From: Mycolicibacterium brisbanense
Lineage (GTDB): Bacteria; Actinomycetota; Actinomycetes; Mycobacteriales; Mycobacteriaceae
Assembly (NCBI RefSeq): GCF_001570425.1
Contig: NZ_BCSX01000024.1
Span: forward strand, 434,001-498,000
Reading direction: 5' to 3'
Length of the DNA stretch: 64,000 bases
Of this stretch, positions 63,387 to 64,000 are shown one piece after another. Within the stretch, counting starts at the first letter, position 1; each line of letters opens with the position of its first letter. The position numbers and the translations under genes were made by a program. The notes under the pieces were generated by a model. It saw only the letters and a list, made by a program, of their open reading frames with translations, had not been told where the DNA came from and did no database searches.

Positions 63387-64000
63387 ATGACGACATCCAC
63401 TGCCTCGCTCGAACACACCAAGGCGTCGCGAACTCAGTGGCTCATCACCCTGTATGCAGGTGGTGGCGAGTTCTGTGACGGCTACATCCTGAGCATCATC
63501 GGCGTCGCACTGCCGCTGCTCACCGCGCATTTCGCCCTGACCCCGGTGTCGGCGGGACTCCTCGGCGCCTCGTCCCTCGTGGGCATGTTCTTCGGCGGCC
63601 TGATCTTCGGCGCGGTGACCGACAGGTTCGGCCGACAGAAGGTCTACATCGCCGACCTCGCCTGCTTCGTCGTGCTGTCGGCGCTGCAGTTCTTCGCTGA
63701 TGAACCGTGGCAACTCATCGTGCTGCGCACCCTGATGGGCGTCGCGGTGGGTGCCGACCTCGCTATCGCCGGGACCATCGCTTCAGAGTTCGCGCCGCAG
63801 AAGTCCCGCGGCCCACTACTGGTCGTGCTGGTCACCATGTTCTCCGTCGGTGCCGCGATCGCTTACACCGTCGGGTATTTCATGCTCGACCTCGGTCCGG
63901 AAGCCTGGCGCTGGATGCTGGCCAGCAGCGCCATCCCGGCGCTTCTCATCCTCACGATGCGGCTCGGTACACCGGAATCGCCGCGGTGGCTATTGAGCAA
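63387..64000 (+). CDS. MFS transporter, 3' end outside window
   Basis: At least 204 residues of a major facilitator protein are present. The start is C-D-G-Y-I-L-S-I-I-G in the first helix, and the loop 2-3 signature G-A-V-T-D-R-F-G-R-Q-K is followed by R-T-L-M-G-V-A-V-G-A-D and P-E-S-P-R-W-L of the sugar/aromatic acid subfamily. ATG 63387 fits the family start. Divergence from the CdaR-like gene suggests import of a sugar acid or related compound. Confidence 0.88.
   Translation, partial: MTTSTASLEHTKASRTQWLITLYAGGGEFCDGYILSIIGVALPLLTAHFALTPVSAGLLGASSLVGMFFGGLIFGAVTDRFGRQKVYIADLACFVVLSALQFFADEPWQLIVLRTLMGVAVGADLAIAGTIASEFAPQKSRGPLLVVLVTMFSVGAAIAYTVGYFMLDLGPEAWRWMLASSAIPALLILTMRLGTPESPRWLLS

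Overview
The window reads as a stretch of chromosome from a fast-growing mycobacterium (Mycolicibacterium, M. smegmatis-like). It is GC-rich throughout. The order mfd, mazG, lpqU-like transglycosylase, eno, divIC-like, DUF501, ppx is the Rv1020-Rv1026 neighbourhood of M. tuberculosis, followed here, as there, by kdp genes. Many genes use GTG or TTG starts and overlap their neighbours by ATGA or GTGA. All calls come from reading translations and motifs; no database search was run.

Left part (1-34 kb): mfd and mazG; a repeat-bearing intergenic stretch; a secreted serine hydrolase; an efeUOB ferrous iron import operon; lpqU-eno-divIC-DUF501-ppx; an MPT63-like secreted protein; a tightly overlapped four-gene operon (Lgt paralogue, Pro-rich DUF4190-like membrane protein, Tes/COG1964-type radical SAM enzyme, small membrane protein); an unlisted 31-residue Cys/His-rich peptide gene; prpE-type acyl-CoA synthetase; a large PLP amino-acid decarboxylase; a SRPBCC protein with a phytoene-dehydrogenase-like oxidoreductase; and a complete kdp operon headed by a second tiny hydrophobic ORF in front of kdpF.

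Middle (35.5-45.8 kb): a ~10.3 kb integrated element sits in the 3' half of a tRNA gene with anticodon UAA. It carries a tyrosine integrase, two small HTH regulators (one probably the excisionase), a cluster of three identical-architecture palindromes, a short early operon ending in a nucleotidyltransferase and an HNH nuclease, a reverse-oriented membrane-anchored cargo gene, and a head/packaging module (large terminase, portal, scaffold, HK97-type capsid, head-tail connector). It has no tail, lysis or recognisable replicative helicase genes. This is the plan of the M. tuberculosis phiRv1/phiRv2 elements and of capsid-forming phage satellites: it could make and fill its own small heads but would need a helper phage for tails and lysis. 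The displaced host tRNA 3' end is still visible at the right edge and differs from the element-supplied copy by compensatory changes.

Right part (45.8-64 kb): a PknD-like Ser/Thr kinase with an NHL propeller, a cutinase, a GNAT acetyltransferase, a GH16 glucanase, a TetR-glycosyltransferase-glucosamine kinase-like-SIS operon that looks like an amino-sugar glycosylation cassette, a convergent large LuxR-type regulator, a secreted repeat protein, small membrane and secreted proteins, a second TetR gene, a cupin, an LppP/LprE-family protein, and a CdaR-type regulator divergent from an MFS transporter that runs off the window.

The two places most likely to hold undescribed biology are the Lgt-paralogue/Tes-like radical SAM operon (15.1-18.3 kb), which suggests an unknown lipid or lipoprotein modification, and the tRNA-borne capsid-forming satellite with its palindrome cluster and cargo gene (35.5-45.8 kb).
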